This document shows, one piece after another, positions 15,713 to 24,355 of a DNA stretch of 47,183 bases. The DNA comes from Treponema sp. UBA6852 (GTDB lineage Bacteria > Spirochaetota > Spirochaetia > Treponematales > Treponemataceae), in the NCBI GenBank assembly GCA_002449305.1, contig DKDI01000007.1:1-47183 (forward strand). The letters are read 5' to 3'. The notes beneath the pieces were generated by a model, which saw nothing but the letters and a program-made list of their open reading frames with translations, was not told the origin of the DNA and searched no databases. How positions within the stretch are numbered: the first letter of the stretch is position 1; every line of letters begins with the position of its first letter. A program made the translations under genes and the position numbers.

Positions 15713-16353
15713 GCGCATTTTATCTTTTATTAGCTGAAGTTCCACAAAATAAAGCTGAGCTTGTTTCTGATTCTGCTGTAAAGGCTGGAAGTTTTGGCGG
15801 AACTGTTTTACGAGGAAAAGGAATTTCTTCAAGCGGAATTGCAGATGCTCTTGGGCTTGGTGCAAAAACAAAGGACATTGTTCTTATTCTTGTTGAACAG
15901 GAAAACAAAGAGAAAATTTTTTCAGCAATACAAGAAGCCTGCGAAAATGAAAAAAAAGATTTTGGTTACCTTTGCGCTTTGGAGTCGGACACAATGGTAA
16001 AAGCAGGAATTATAAAAGGAAAGGAAGGCGATGCTATGTCAGAAGGAAAACAGACTTTAATTTCGGTGATTTTGAATAAAGGTTATGCAGATGATGCGAT
16101 GGCTGCGGCAAGAAAAGCTGGGGCTGGCGGTGGCACTGTTATAAATGCAAGAGGAACTGCGCGTGAGGACGATGCAAAATTTTTTGGAATGCACATTGTT
16201 CCAGAAAAAGAAATGCTTATGATTATTGTTGATTCCGAAAAAAAAGATTCAGTTCTTGATGCGGTAAAAAATCTTGCTTGCTTGCAGGAACCGGGAAGCG
16301 GAATTGTTTTCTGTTCAACTGTCAATTCTTTTTCAACTCTTGGGAAAAAATAA
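15709..16353 (+). CDS. Tandem PII-like signalling protein
   Basis: The 214-residue protein consists of two PII-like ferredoxin-fold domains (about 1-105 and 110-214). Both have the pattern of a short strand, 'GxxGGTVxxxRG' and a beta-rich second half: 'AGSFGGTVLRGKG' in the first, 'AGAGGGTVINARGTAREDD' and 'MHIVPEKEMLMIIVDSEKKD' in the second. PII proteins bind nucleotides and control transporters and enzymes. Here the ATGA overlap with the DUF1538 gene, which also has two domains, suggests it gates that membrane protein. Two PII domains in one chain is unusual, as most PII proteins are single-domain trimers. Confidence 0.85.
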   Translation: MSAFYLLLAEVPQNKAELVSDSAVKAGSFGGTVLRGKGISSSGIADALGLGAKTKDIVLILVEQENKEKIFSAIQEACENEKKDFGYLCALESDTMVKAGIIKGKEGDAMSEGKQTLISVILNKGYADDAMAAARKAGAGGGTVINARGTAREDDAKFFGMHIVPEKEMLMIIVDSEKKDSVLDAVKNLACLQEPGSGIVFCSTVNSFSTLGKK

Positions 16354-17201
16354 TGGCAAATGAATTTGAAGTTGAAAATGTTTCTTTAGACGGCTGGAAA
16401 AAATATTTTAAAATTCAGCTTTTTAAGGAAATTGACAGCACAAATTCTGAACTTGTCCGCCGTGGAAATTCACTTCTGCCTCTTTTAAATGAAGACGGCT
16501 CTTTGACTGTAAATGGCGGAATCTTTAATAACACTCTTGTTGCAGCCGAATCCCAAACTTCTGGACATGGACGCTTGGGACGTTTTTTTTATTCTCCGTC
16601 TTTGACTGGAGCGTATTTCAGTTTTTCAGTTGTAAAAGAAGGCGGCATAAAAAATCCTGCGCTGTTTACGGTAAGTTCCGCTGTTGGAGTTTGCCGTGCC
16701 ATAAAAAAATTGTTTGGGACAACCTGTTCAATAAAATGGGTGAACGATGTTTTTTGCGGCGGAAAAAAAGTCTGTGGAATTTTAACTGAAGGAATTGTAA
16801 ACTCCTCAAAAGGAATTGTCGAAGCCGCTGTTGTTGGAATCGGCATAAATCTCGCTACTCAAAATGATTTTCCAAAAGAACTTCGAAAAAAAGCAGGCGG
16901 AATTTCCTCAGAAGAATTTTTGTCTGAAAAAAAAATAAACAGTCAAAAACTGATATTTTGCTGCATGGATGAAATAACCGCAATCTTAGCTTCTGGTGAA
17001 AATATCATTCCTGAATATAAAAAACTTTCTTGTTTGCTTGGCAAGGAACTGGATGTTTCGCCTGTGATTGGTCAGGAAAAATCATTTAAAGCAAAAGCCC
17101 TGGACATTACTGATGACGCAGGGCTTTTAGTTGAACTTGCCGACGGAACAAAAAAAATTCTTCATTCCGGCGAAGTTACACTTCATTCATTTTTAGGCTA
17201 G
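16353..17201 (+). CDS. birA: Biotin-protein ligase
   Basis: The 282-residue enzyme activates biotin with ATP and attaches it to carboxylase carrier domains. Motifs are 'FKEIDSTNSELVRRG', 'AESQTSGHGRLGRFFYSP' (the usual GRGRxGR is GHGRLGR here), 'IKWVNDVFCGGKKVCGILTE' and 'VGIGINLA'. There is no N-terminal HTH, so it is the monofunctional type without biotin-operon repression. The frame is open upstream to 16278, but the ATG at 16353 overlaps the PII stop by one base (TAATG). The 3' end overlaps the convergent transglycosylase gene by 4 bases. Confidence 0.92.
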   Translation: MANEFEVENVSLDGWKKYFKIQLFKEIDSTNSELVRRGNSLLPLLNEDGSLTVNGGIFNNTLVAAESQTSGHGRLGRFFYSPSLTGAYFSFSVVKEGGIKNPALFTVSSAVGVCRAIKKLFGTTCSIKWVNDVFCGGKKVCGILTEGIVNSSKGIVEAAVVGIGINLATQNDFPKELRKKAGGISSEEFLSEKKINSQKLIFCCMDEITAILASGENIIPEYKKLSCLLGKELDVSPVIGQEKSFKAKALDITDDAGLLVELADGTKKILHSGEVTLHSFLG

Positions 17202-17965
17202 AATTTTTTTGCAAGCAAATTTTTCTGTGTTTCTGTATTGTACAAAGCCAAAACTTCAACTGCAAAATTATCTTCAAGGTCGCGCTTGTAATTCTGAATT
17301 TTAGAAATGTAATCAAGCGTAATCTGAGGTGTGCTGTTTTTTCTTACTTTGTTTGCTCCGGCATTGTACATTGCAAGAGCTGCGATTTCGTTTCCTGCTG
17401 TGTTCAGGCAGAATCTTAAATGCGAAAGTCCGTAATGCGCAGAAGTTTTCGGATCATAAAAATCAGATTCTTCTAGCTTTGGGAAACTTGTGTTGTTCAA
17501 TTGAAAAAGTCCGCGGTCAATGCTTCCGTTTGTATTTTTGTGCATTGCCGTTACTTTGAAATTGCTTTCTGTATGGGCAAGAGCAAATGCAAGTGAAAGC
17601 GGAATATTGAATTCTTCTGCTGACTGAAGCACTGCCTGCGCAACTTCGCGGCTGTTTACAACTCTTGAGTAGTACCATTCAACTGCGGCTCTGCTTTGCG
17701 GCTGCTTGTAAAGAATAAGTCCGGCATCGTCTTTGTTTTTAGTTTCAATTACAAGTTCAGGATATTCTTTGTCAAAAATTGATTCGTAATTTACGCTTTG
17801 TTCCTGCAATGGTTCAGATTGCGCATTTTCTGAAGCCACAATATTTTCAGCGGACTTTTCCGCAGGAATAAAAATAAGAGTGAATACGCAAAGAGCTACA
17901 AAAAACAGGCTGAATGCTACAGTTCCTGAAACAAGTTTGATAAAGTAGTTGTGCTCATAATCCAT
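17198..17965 (-). CDS. Membrane-anchored lytic transglycosylase (SLT domain)
   Basis: This 255-residue protein has one N-terminal hydrophobic segment (about residues 9-33), a linker and a C-terminal SLT domain that cleaves peptidoglycan. The catalytic Glu is in 'ALAHTESNFKVTAMHKNTNG', followed by 'DRGLFQLN' and 'ALAMYNAGANKVRK', all typical of Slt/MltE-type enzymes. The start at 17965 (MDYEHNYF) is chosen because a GGAG site lies 8 nt upstream. An extension to 18070 is possible but lacks a site and contains improbable sequence. Confidence 0.88.
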   Translation of the reverse strand: MDYEHNYFIKLVSGTVAFSLFFVALCVFTLIFIPAEKSAENIVASENAQSEPLQEQSVNYESIFDKEYPELVIETKNKDDAGLILYKQPQSRAAVEWYYSRVVNSREVAQAVLQSAEEFNIPLSLAFALAHTESNFKVTAMHKNTNGSIDRGLFQLNNTSFPKLEESDFYDPKTSAHYGLSHLRFCLNTAGNEIAALAMYNAGANKVRKNSTPQITLDYISKIQNYKRDLEDNFAVEVLALYNTETQKNLLAKKF

Positions 17966-18150
17966 GGTATATTCTCCATAAAAGTTGTTTTCCTTTCTGT
18001 AAAATTTAATAAATGCAAAGGATATGTTCAACTTTTTCTTTATTTTGACAAAAAATAAAAAAATGTTCAAGAGAATTTACTGAAAAACTTTTGAAACTGT
18101 TGCGCTATTTTGCAGATAGTGATGTTTTGTTGAAGCTAGAGACTGCGGTC

Positions 18151-18645
18151 TTAAAACTTTGCAATTTTTTCATCAGAAGCAATAAGCTTTTCATCCGAGC
18201 TAAAAAAAATGTAATGCCCGTGCTTTGCCTTTAATTCTGATATAAAAAATTCTGGGTCAACATTTTCTGGAACTGAAAAGCCTATTACGTTTTCGCAGTC
18301 TTTTATTCGCCTTGCGCAATGCTTGAAACTTGCCGTGAAGATTTCTTTTTCTTCTTGAGTTTCTGGAGTTTTTTCTGCGGAAGGAATTATTATTGCGAAT
18401 GATTTTTTTTCTTCAAGTTTTTTTAGCCACTCTCTGAATTCTGCAAGAAATTCTTCATTTGCATTTTCTTCTGAGCCTGTGAGTTCTTGCGTAACATTTA
18501 TAGAGTAAAGCGCGTTTTTGTCTGGCTCGGAATCATTTTTGCAGGATTTTCCTTCTATATACTTTGCATTTTTTGTGTCAAGCTCAGTTCCGTTTAAAAA
18601 ATAAATTTTGTTTTTTTCTGAATAAAATTTCGCTTCGATTTTCAT
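18151..18645 (-). CDS. Hypothetical protein coupled to the GGDEF protein
   Basis: This 164-residue cytoplasmic protein has no recognised domain. It is rich in Lys and Glu, with a charged centre ('FREWLKKLEEKKSFAIIIPS') and a pattern of alternating helix and strand ending 'HGHYIFFSSDEKLIASDEKI'. Its ATG overlaps the stop of the diguanylate-cyclase gene by 4 bases, so the two are one operon. It may be a partner or effector of that signalling protein, which is inference from position only. Confidence 0.6.
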   Translation of the reverse strand: MKIEAKFYSEKNKIYFLNGTELDTKNAKYIEGKSCKNDSEPDKNALYSINVTQELTGSEENANEEFLAEFREWLKKLEEKKSFAIIIPSAEKTPETQEEKEIFTASFKHCARRIKDCENVIGFSVPENVDPEFFISELKAKHGHYIFFSSDEKLIASDEKIAKF

Positions 18646-20612
18646 TTTCTACCTTTAAATTTGAATCCGTATTTTTTTTGCTTTTCTTTGTACAAAACTG
18701 AGTCGGCATATTCAAGCAGGGAATTTATGTCGTATCCGCTTTTTCCGCCGAATGGAGCTGAGCCTATGCTTATTGAAAGTGTAAACGGTTCTCCTGAATT
18801 TTTGTTGTATTCATCGCAATAAACTTGAAGCCTGTCTTTTAGCTTTGAAAAATTTTCCTGGTTGAGTCCTGCTGCGAGTATTGCAAATTCATCTCCGCCA
18901 AGACGCGCTATTGCATCTGAGGAGCGGAACGTTTTCTTTAAAAGCGCGGCTTCATTTTTTATGGCTCTGTCTCCTGCGGCGTGCCCATGCGTGTCGTTTA
19001 TTTTTTTCAGCCCGTCAATGTCGCCAAAAAGAACCAGCCCGCTTTGTCCGCTGTTCATGGCTGTTTCAAGAATCCTTGAGCTTATGGAAATAAATCCGCG
19101 CCTGTTTAAAAGTCCTGTAAGTTCGTCCGTAACAGAAACTGCACAGATTTTGTTGTAGTCTTTTTCAAGTTTTTTAAGCTTGTTTTTTGCCTGGCTGAAA
19201 GTAACTGCGTTTGCAATGCTGGATGAAATCATTTTGCAAACCATTGAGTAAACGGAAGAATCGTAGTCGCCCGGTCTGTAAACTATGTATCCGTAAATCA
19301 GCGAATTGTTGAACAAAGTGCAAACATACATTCCGTCCATTGAAGAAAAAATTTCATCAGGGAGCATTTTTGATTTTGGATCAAAATAAATTTTTTCCGA
19401 ATTGTGGCTGAGAATAAAATTGTTTTGCTTGTCAAATGCTGAAAAAATATAAGTCTTATCTGGAAACTTGAAGAAGTCAAAACGCTCGGTTGAAACTGGA
19501 GATTCAAAAAGGCATATTGCCGCCGCAGTTATTCCGTAAGAAATCAAGTCGCTGTTTATTCTTTGCCTTAGACTGTCTAATGTGATTTCGGCTTGCAAAG
19601 TTGAGTAGTGCTGAATAATCTGAATAAAATTATTTCTGTTCGCATACCATTTGTTCAGCCCAAAATCCATTATGTTTTTTACGGAAGCTTCAATTTTGTT
19701 TCCCTTGATTCCAATTCCAACGCCAGTTGTATCTTTTGGTGAAACGCATCCGCAAGTCTGCCTGAAAACTGGATAGGAACTTATGGCCTTTTTTATTGAA
19801 GTGTTTTCGCCGTTTATTATTTTGTACAAAAGCTTTGCTGCGGCTTCAGTTTGCTTTTCTACATTTTGGTTTATAGATGTAAGAGACGGAGTTACACAAG
19901 CTGCTCTGATTTCATCGTCGAATCCTGTAACTGTTACTTCCTGTGGAATTTTCACATCGTACATTTTCAGGACATCGAGGCAAGCAAAAGCCATTTCGTC
20001 ATTTAGCGCGACAATTGCTTCAAAGTCAAATTTGCCATTTCTTTCTCTGTATTCTCTTAAAGCGGAAATCGCTGTGTCATAAGTGAATCCGCCGTAAATT
20101 TTTTTAAATTCATCGAATTCAATTTTGTATTTTTTTAAAGTCTGCCTAAAAGCGTTTTCACGTTCACGTGCTTCCTGCGATTCGCCTTCCAAAGTCATTA
20201 GCGCAAAATTCTTTTTTTTGTGCGTTAAAATTAAATGCTCTACAAGCTGGCACATGCTTCGTTTGCAGGAAATTGTTATACTTGGAATATCTTCAAATTC
20301 GCAGCCTACAGAAACAACCGGCAGCGGAGAAAATGACTTTAAGTACATCCGCAAATATTCAGTTGAAACATTGTTGAGCTGTGTGCAGGTTAAAAAAATC
20401 ATTCCGTCAACATTGTTGGAATTTATGTGGGAAGCGATAGCAAGATTCTGATATTCATAGTTGAAATTTACGGCGTTCATTGTTCCGATTGGAAAGACAA
20501 CAAGCTCCGCATTATGTTTTTTCAGGAAATTTTGCGCTCCTTCAACTGCGCGGTTTGTGTATTCTGTTTCAAGATAGTCAACTATGATTGCAATTCTCTT
20601 CCTTAGACGCAT
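18642..20612 (-). CDS. LacI-type sensor domain fused to GGDEF diguanylate cyclase
   Basis: The 656-residue protein starts directly with a type I periplasmic-binding fold ('KRIAIIVDYLETEYTNRAVE') of about 290 residues, as in LacI regulators but without a DNA-binding head. A Cys motif 'RQTCGCVSPKD' ends it. A roughly 170-residue GAF-like part and a coiled linker come next, then a GGDEF domain with 'DELTGLLNRRGF', 'GDIDGLKKIND' and intact 'RLGGDEFAIL' (GGDEF at 572-576). RSSD five residues before GGDEF is a complete inhibitory I-site. No signal peptide is seen, so it should sense a cytoplasmic ligand and make cyclic-di-GMP. Divergent from ptsI. Confidence 0.9.
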   Translation of the reverse strand: MRLRKRIAIIVDYLETEYTNRAVEGAQNFLKKHNAELVVFPIGTMNAVNFNYEYQNLAIASHINSNNVDGMIFLTCTQLNNVSTEYLRMYLKSFSPLPVVSVGCEFEDIPSITISCKRSMCQLVEHLILTHKKKNFALMTLEGESQEARERENAFRQTLKKYKIEFDEFKKIYGGFTYDTAISALREYRERNGKFDFEAIVALNDEMAFACLDVLKMYDVKIPQEVTVTGFDDEIRAACVTPSLTSINQNVEKQTEAAAKLLYKIINGENTSIKKAISSYPVFRQTCGCVSPKDTTGVGIGIKGNKIEASVKNIMDFGLNKWYANRNNFIQIIQHYSTLQAEITLDSLRQRINSDLISYGITAAAICLFESPVSTERFDFFKFPDKTYIFSAFDKQNNFILSHNSEKIYFDPKSKMLPDEIFSSMDGMYVCTLFNNSLIYGYIVYRPGDYDSSVYSMVCKMISSSIANAVTFSQAKNKLKKLEKDYNKICAVSVTDELTGLLNRRGFISISSRILETAMNSGQSGLVLFGDIDGLKKINDTHGHAAGDRAIKNEAALLKKTFRSSDAIARLGGDEFAILAAGLNQENFSKLKDRLQVYCDEYNKNSGEPFTLSISIGSAPFGGKSGYDINSLLEYADSVLYKEKQKKYGFKFKGRK

Positions 20613-20621
20613 AACATTATA

Positions 20622-20650
20622 ATTATAGCAGATAATATTTCTGTAGGCAA
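20622..20650 (-). promoter_or_regulatory. Predicted promoter of the GGDEF gene, near-leaderless
   Basis: On the minus strand, TTGCCT (20650-20645), 17 nt and TATAAT (20627-20622) stand 9 nt before the ATG at 20612. No Shine-Dalgarno is visible. Confidence 0.6.
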
Positions 20651-20681
20651 TAAAGATTTTTTTTCTGCGAATTTTTGTTTG

Positions 20682-20735
20682 GTCAACTTTGAAATTTCCT
20701 TAAAAGTTGACTATCATTTTGTTTGACGTTATTAT
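20682..20735 (+). promoter_or_regulatory. ptsI promoter with overlapping inverted repeat
   Basis: TTGACT (20707-20712), 17 nt and TATTAT (20730-20735) end 6 nt before the ptsI ATG, so the transcript would be leaderless. GTCAACTTT (20682-20690) and AAAGTTGAC (20703-20711) form a 9-bp inverted repeat with a 12-nt spacer. Its right arm covers the -35 box, so a repressor or activator site is likely. Confidence 0.6.
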
Positions 20736-20741
20736 ATCAGA

Positions 20742-22451
20742 ATGAATGTAATCCTTGGTATTTCTGCTGCCGAAGGAATCGGAATTGGAAAAGCGTTTGT
20801 TCTTCCAGATGAGCAGGAACGAAAAATCCCCAAAAGAAAAATTTCAGCTCAGGAAGTTGACATTGAATGGCAAAGGTTGACTGACGCTTGCTCTCAAGTT
20901 CAAAAAGAATTTTCTGATTTTCTTTCGAGCGAGGATATTACAAAGGATCAGCGTGAAGTTCTTGAAACTTACCAGCTTATGCTTTCAGATCCTGTTTTTA
21001 TGAAAGAGCTTCAGGATTTCTTTTCGAAAAAGCTGCTTAATATAGAATATTCTTTGGATTTTAAAGTCAGGGAATATGCGGATATGCTTCGTAACAGCCA
21101 CAACGGATATTTGGCGGAGCGCGCACAGGACATTGAAGATGTTTTTAACCGTGTCCTTGATATTTTGCTTGACTATCATCCGTTTGACATTTGGCTTGTT
21201 CCTGACGGTGCAGTTATTATCGGCCGCTCTATGAAAACCAGCGACACAGTAATTCTTGGAAAACGGAAAATTGCCGGGCTTGCTCTTACAGAAGGAAGCA
21301 GCGCGTGCCACGTAGCCATTCTTGCAAAAAGCTACGGAATTCCTGTTGTTGTTGGAATTGAAGATGCGGCGAATCTTGCCCAAAATGGAGAAACAATTGT
21401 TGTTGATGGAAACATCGGTGAACTTATAATTCAGCCTGACGCGGCGACTTTGACAAGCGCAAATGCAAAAATTGTTTCCGAGCAAAAATATAGAGTCAAC
21501 CTTCAGAAATTCAAGGATGTTCCTGCGGCAACTGAAGACGGAACTATTTTTAAACTTTATGCGAATATTGGAACTCCGGAAGAAGCTCAGCTTGCGTTGG
21601 ATAATGGCGCAGACGGAATTGGACTTTTTAGAACAGAATTTCTTTTTATGAATTCCGCGCAAAAATTCAGCAAGCAGTCTTCGTCTTCTTACACAAATTC
21701 CATGAGCGAGGATGCGCAGTTTGAAGCCTACAAGCGTGTCCTGCAAATAATGGGTGACAAACCTGTTACTATAAGAACTCTTGATGCGGGCGGAGACAAG
21801 ATTGTTGAAGGCTCTGATATTCCTGCCTTTTCTGAAAAAAATCCGCTGATGGGATTACGCGCAATAAGAATGTCTCTTTACTGTCCTTCTGTTTTTAGAA
21901 CTCAGCTGCGGGCTTTGTATCGTGCGAGCGTCTACGGAAATTTGAGAATTATGCTTCCGCTGATTACTGATGTTTCTCAAGTTGAAACTGCGCTTGGAAT
22001 TGCAAAAGGAATTCGCATTTCTCTAAAAGAAGACAACATTCCTTTTAATCCAGATGTTCCGATTGGAATAATGGTCGAAACTGCCGCAGCTGCAATTTGC
22101 GCGGACTGCCTTGCTCCTTACTCGAAGTTTTTTTCGCTTGGAACAAATGACTTGACCCAGTATGTTCTTGGCGTTGACCGTGAAAATCAAGCTGTGAATC
22201 CGCTGTACAATGAATTTAGCCTTGCCGTTTTGCGCATGATAAAAAATACAATTTTAAATGCTGAAAAATTCAACATTCCTCTTTCTGTCTGCGGAGAAAT
22301 GGCAGGCAACAAAGAAAGCGCTGTTATTCTTGCCGGAATGGGCGTTAGAAATTTAAGCATGATTCCAAAGCAAATTCCAGTTATCAAGGAAATGCTTTCT
22401 CATTTTTCAATAAAGGAACTTGAGAATCTTTCGAACCGTTCAGTATTTTAA
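20742..22451 (+). CDS. ptsI: PTS phosphoenolpyruvate-protein phosphotransferase (Enzyme I)
   Basis: Enzyme I takes phosphate from PEP and passes it to HPr. The 569-residue protein has the phosphorylatable His190 in 'TEGSSACHVAILAKSYGIPV' (the usual site reads GGxTSHxAI, so the residues around the His differ), and the PEP-binding barrel with 'LFRTEFLFM', 'IRTLDAGGDKIV', 'PLMGLRAIRMSL', 'LGTNDLTQYVLGVDREN' and 'SVCGEMAGN'. Length is normal. No ptsH or sugar permease lies nearby, so in this organism the PTS may be regulatory. The start lacks a Shine-Dalgarno. Confidence 0.95.
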   Translation: MNVILGISAAEGIGIGKAFVLPDEQERKIPKRKISAQEVDIEWQRLTDACSQVQKEFSDFLSSEDITKDQREVLETYQLMLSDPVFMKELQDFFSKKLLNIEYSLDFKVREYADMLRNSHNGYLAERAQDIEDVFNRVLDILLDYHPFDIWLVPDGAVIIGRSMKTSDTVILGKRKIAGLALTEGSSACHVAILAKSYGIPVVVGIEDAANLAQNGETIVVDGNIGELIIQPDAATLTSANAKIVSEQKYRVNLQKFKDVPAATEDGTIFKLYANIGTPEEAQLALDNGADGIGLFRTEFLFMNSAQKFSKQSSSSYTNSMSEDAQFEAYKRVLQIMGDKPVTIRTLDAGGDKIVEGSDIPAFSEKNPLMGLRAIRMSLYCPSVFRTQLRALYRASVYGNLRIMLPLITDVSQVETALGIAKGIRISLKEDNIPFNPDVPIGIMVETAAAAICADCLAPYSKFFSLGTNDLTQYVLGVDRENQAVNPLYNEFSLAVLRMIKNTILNAEKFNIPLSVCGEMAGNKESAVILAGMGVRNLSMIPKQIPVIKEMLSHFSIKELENLSNRSVF

Positions 22452-22466
22452 AATTCAGGAAATCAG

Positions 22467-24020
22467 ATGAAAAAAAATAAAAAGAAAAAGCCGGATTTTT
22501 CAAAACCAAAGCCAGAAAAAAAAGATGTGCTTGAACTTCAGCAGGCAGAAGAAAAAAAAGATGAAGAAAATTCTTCTGTAAAAAAAGAAATTGAAAGCCG
22601 CAGAAAAGAACGCAGCCAGAAATTTTTCCCAGACAGAATATATAACAATCTTCCATTGATTGTAATTGCCGGTCGTCCTAATGTTGGAAAATCAACCTTG
22701 TTCAATGCTCTTACGCATACAAAGCGCGCCATCACAGATCCAACTCCCGGAGTTACGCGTGATCCTGTTGAAGGAACTTGCTTTTTGTCAGGGCTTCCAG
22801 TTCATCTTATGGATACGGGCGGATACAAACTTACTCGGAATTTTAAATCTCGTGAAAGTGAAATGGATGATCTTGTTGTGGAAAAAACTGTCAGCATGTT
22901 TCAGAAAGCAGATAGAATTCTTTTGCTTCTTGATGCGACTGAAATTAATTCCGAAGACGAAGAGCTTATTCATTTGCTTAGAAGTTATTCCGACAAATTG
23001 ATTGTTGCCGTCAATAAAACCGAAGGCGGAAAAAATGAGCATCTTGCCTACAACTACATGAAGTATGGATTTAAAGACATTTCGCTTATTTCTGCATTTC
23101 ATGGCGATGGTCTGAATGTTCTTCAGGAAAAAATGATTGAAGGACTTGATTTTTCAAAAGTAACTGAAGGCTCTGAAGAAGAGAAACCGATACGCATTGC
23201 TATTCTTGGAAAACCTAACGTTGGAAAATCAACTTTGAGCAATGCTCTTACCCATACGGAATCTTCTATTGTGAGTGACTACGCAGGAACAACTCGTGAT
23301 GTTGTTGAAGGAAGTTTCCGTTATAATGGACGTGATATTCAGATTTTGGATACCGCCGGAATAAGGCGAAAATCCAAAGTCAAAGAAAATGTTGAATATT
23401 ATTCCGTGAACCGCGCCATAAAAACATTGGATGAATGCGACATTGCTTTTATTATGGTTGATGCGGTTGAGGGGTTGGCGGAACAAGATAAAAAAATTAC
23501 AGGGCTTGCTTTTGAAAGAGGTCGCGGTGTTATTTTTATTTTGAATAAATGGGATTTGCTTGAAGACCAGGGAAATAAAACTGTAAAGAAAACAAAAGAA
23601 TGGATTCAGGCAATGTTTGGTCAGATGAACTGGGCTCCGATTATTCCGTTGAGCGCGAAAAACCATGACGGTATAAAAAATCTTATGGACACTGCGTTGG
23701 AAATTTATAGCCAGCTTACACGCAAAGTTGACACTGCATCTTTGAATGCAGCGTTAAAAGACTGGCTGTTTAAATATCCGCCGCCAGCAACAAAATCAAT
23801 TCATTTTAAAATCCGCTACATGACTCAGACTAGCATTAATCCTGTAAATTTCTTGATTTTTGCAACCCGGCCAGACAATGTTCCTTTGACTTATGTTACT
23901 TACTTGAAAAATAGAATCCGCGAAGACTTGGGCTTTGATTACATTCCGGTTCAAATTGAAATGAAAGCCAGCCGTCAAAAGTGGCAGAACAGAACTGAAC
24001 AAAATGAAAAGGAACGCTGA
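22467..24020 (+). CDS. der: Ribosome-biogenesis GTPase Der (EngA)
   Basis: Der has two consecutive GTPase domains and a KH-like tail and is needed for 50S subunit assembly. The two P-loops are 'IAGRPNVGKSTLFNAL' and 'ILGKPNVGKSTLSNAL', with 'DTGGYKL' and 'DTAGIRRKSKVKENVEYYSV' as G3, and 'NKTEGG' and 'NKWDLLED' as G4. The C-terminal KH part includes 'KYPPPATKSIHFKIRYMTQT'. A Lys/Glu-rich extension of about 60 residues precedes the first domain and is longer than usual. The stop overlaps the MerR-gene start (TGATG). Confidence 0.95.
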   Translation: MKKNKKKKPDFSKPKPEKKDVLELQQAEEKKDEENSSVKKEIESRRKERSQKFFPDRIYNNLPLIVIAGRPNVGKSTLFNALTHTKRAITDPTPGVTRDPVEGTCFLSGLPVHLMDTGGYKLTRNFKSRESEMDDLVVEKTVSMFQKADRILLLLDATEINSEDEELIHLLRSYSDKLIVAVNKTEGGKNEHLAYNYMKYGFKDISLISAFHGDGLNVLQEKMIEGLDFSKVTEGSEEEKPIRIAILGKPNVGKSTLSNALTHTESSIVSDYAGTTRDVVEGSFRYNGRDIQILDTAGIRRKSKVKENVEYYSVNRAIKTLDECDIAFIMVDAVEGLAEQDKKITGLAFERGRGVIFILNKWDLLEDQGNKTVKKTKEWIQAMFGQMNWAPIIPLSAKNHDGIKNLMDTALEIYSQLTRKVDTASLNAALKDWLFKYPPPATKSIHFKIRYMTQTSINPVNFLIFATRPDNVPLTYVTYLKNRIREDLGFDYIPVQIEMKASRQKWQNRTEQNEKER

Positions 24021-24355
24021 TGGCGCAATACAGCATCGGGCAAGTTGAAAAAATTACCGGGGTTAAGTCGCACGTTTTGCGTTATTGGGAAGAAACTGTT
24101 CCAGGCTTTGCTCCGCGGAAAGATTATTCCGGCCGAAGAATTTATTCGCAGCGTGATGTGGAAATTGTTTTAAGGCTGAAATATCTAATTTATGTAAAAA
24201 AGTTTACGATAGAAGGCGCAAAAAATCAGATTATAGAAGATGCGGAAAATGTTCAGAACAATCCAGATGCTGTAATGGAAATTAGAAAAATTCGGGCGGA
24301 TTTGAGCGAGCTTTTTTTTGAAATTCAAAAAGCCAAGAAGCAAGAGGAAAATTAA
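24020..24355 (+). CDS. MerR-family transcriptional regulator
   Basis: This 111-residue protein has a winged-helix MerR N-terminus: 'YSIGQVEKITGVKSHVLRYW', 'EETVPGFAPRKDYSGRRIYS', 'RDVEIVLRLKYLIYVKKFTI'. The rest is a dimerising helix, with no metal- or drug-binding domain, so it resembles the short spirochaete and HspR/MlrA-like members. It overlaps der upstream and the rsm22-like gene downstream by one base each and is transcribed with them. Confidence 0.88.
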   Translation: MAQYSIGQVEKITGVKSHVLRYWEETVPGFAPRKDYSGRRIYSQRDVEIVLRLKYLIYVKKFTIEGAKNQIIEDAENVQNNPDAVMEIRKIRADLSELFFEIQKAKKQEEN

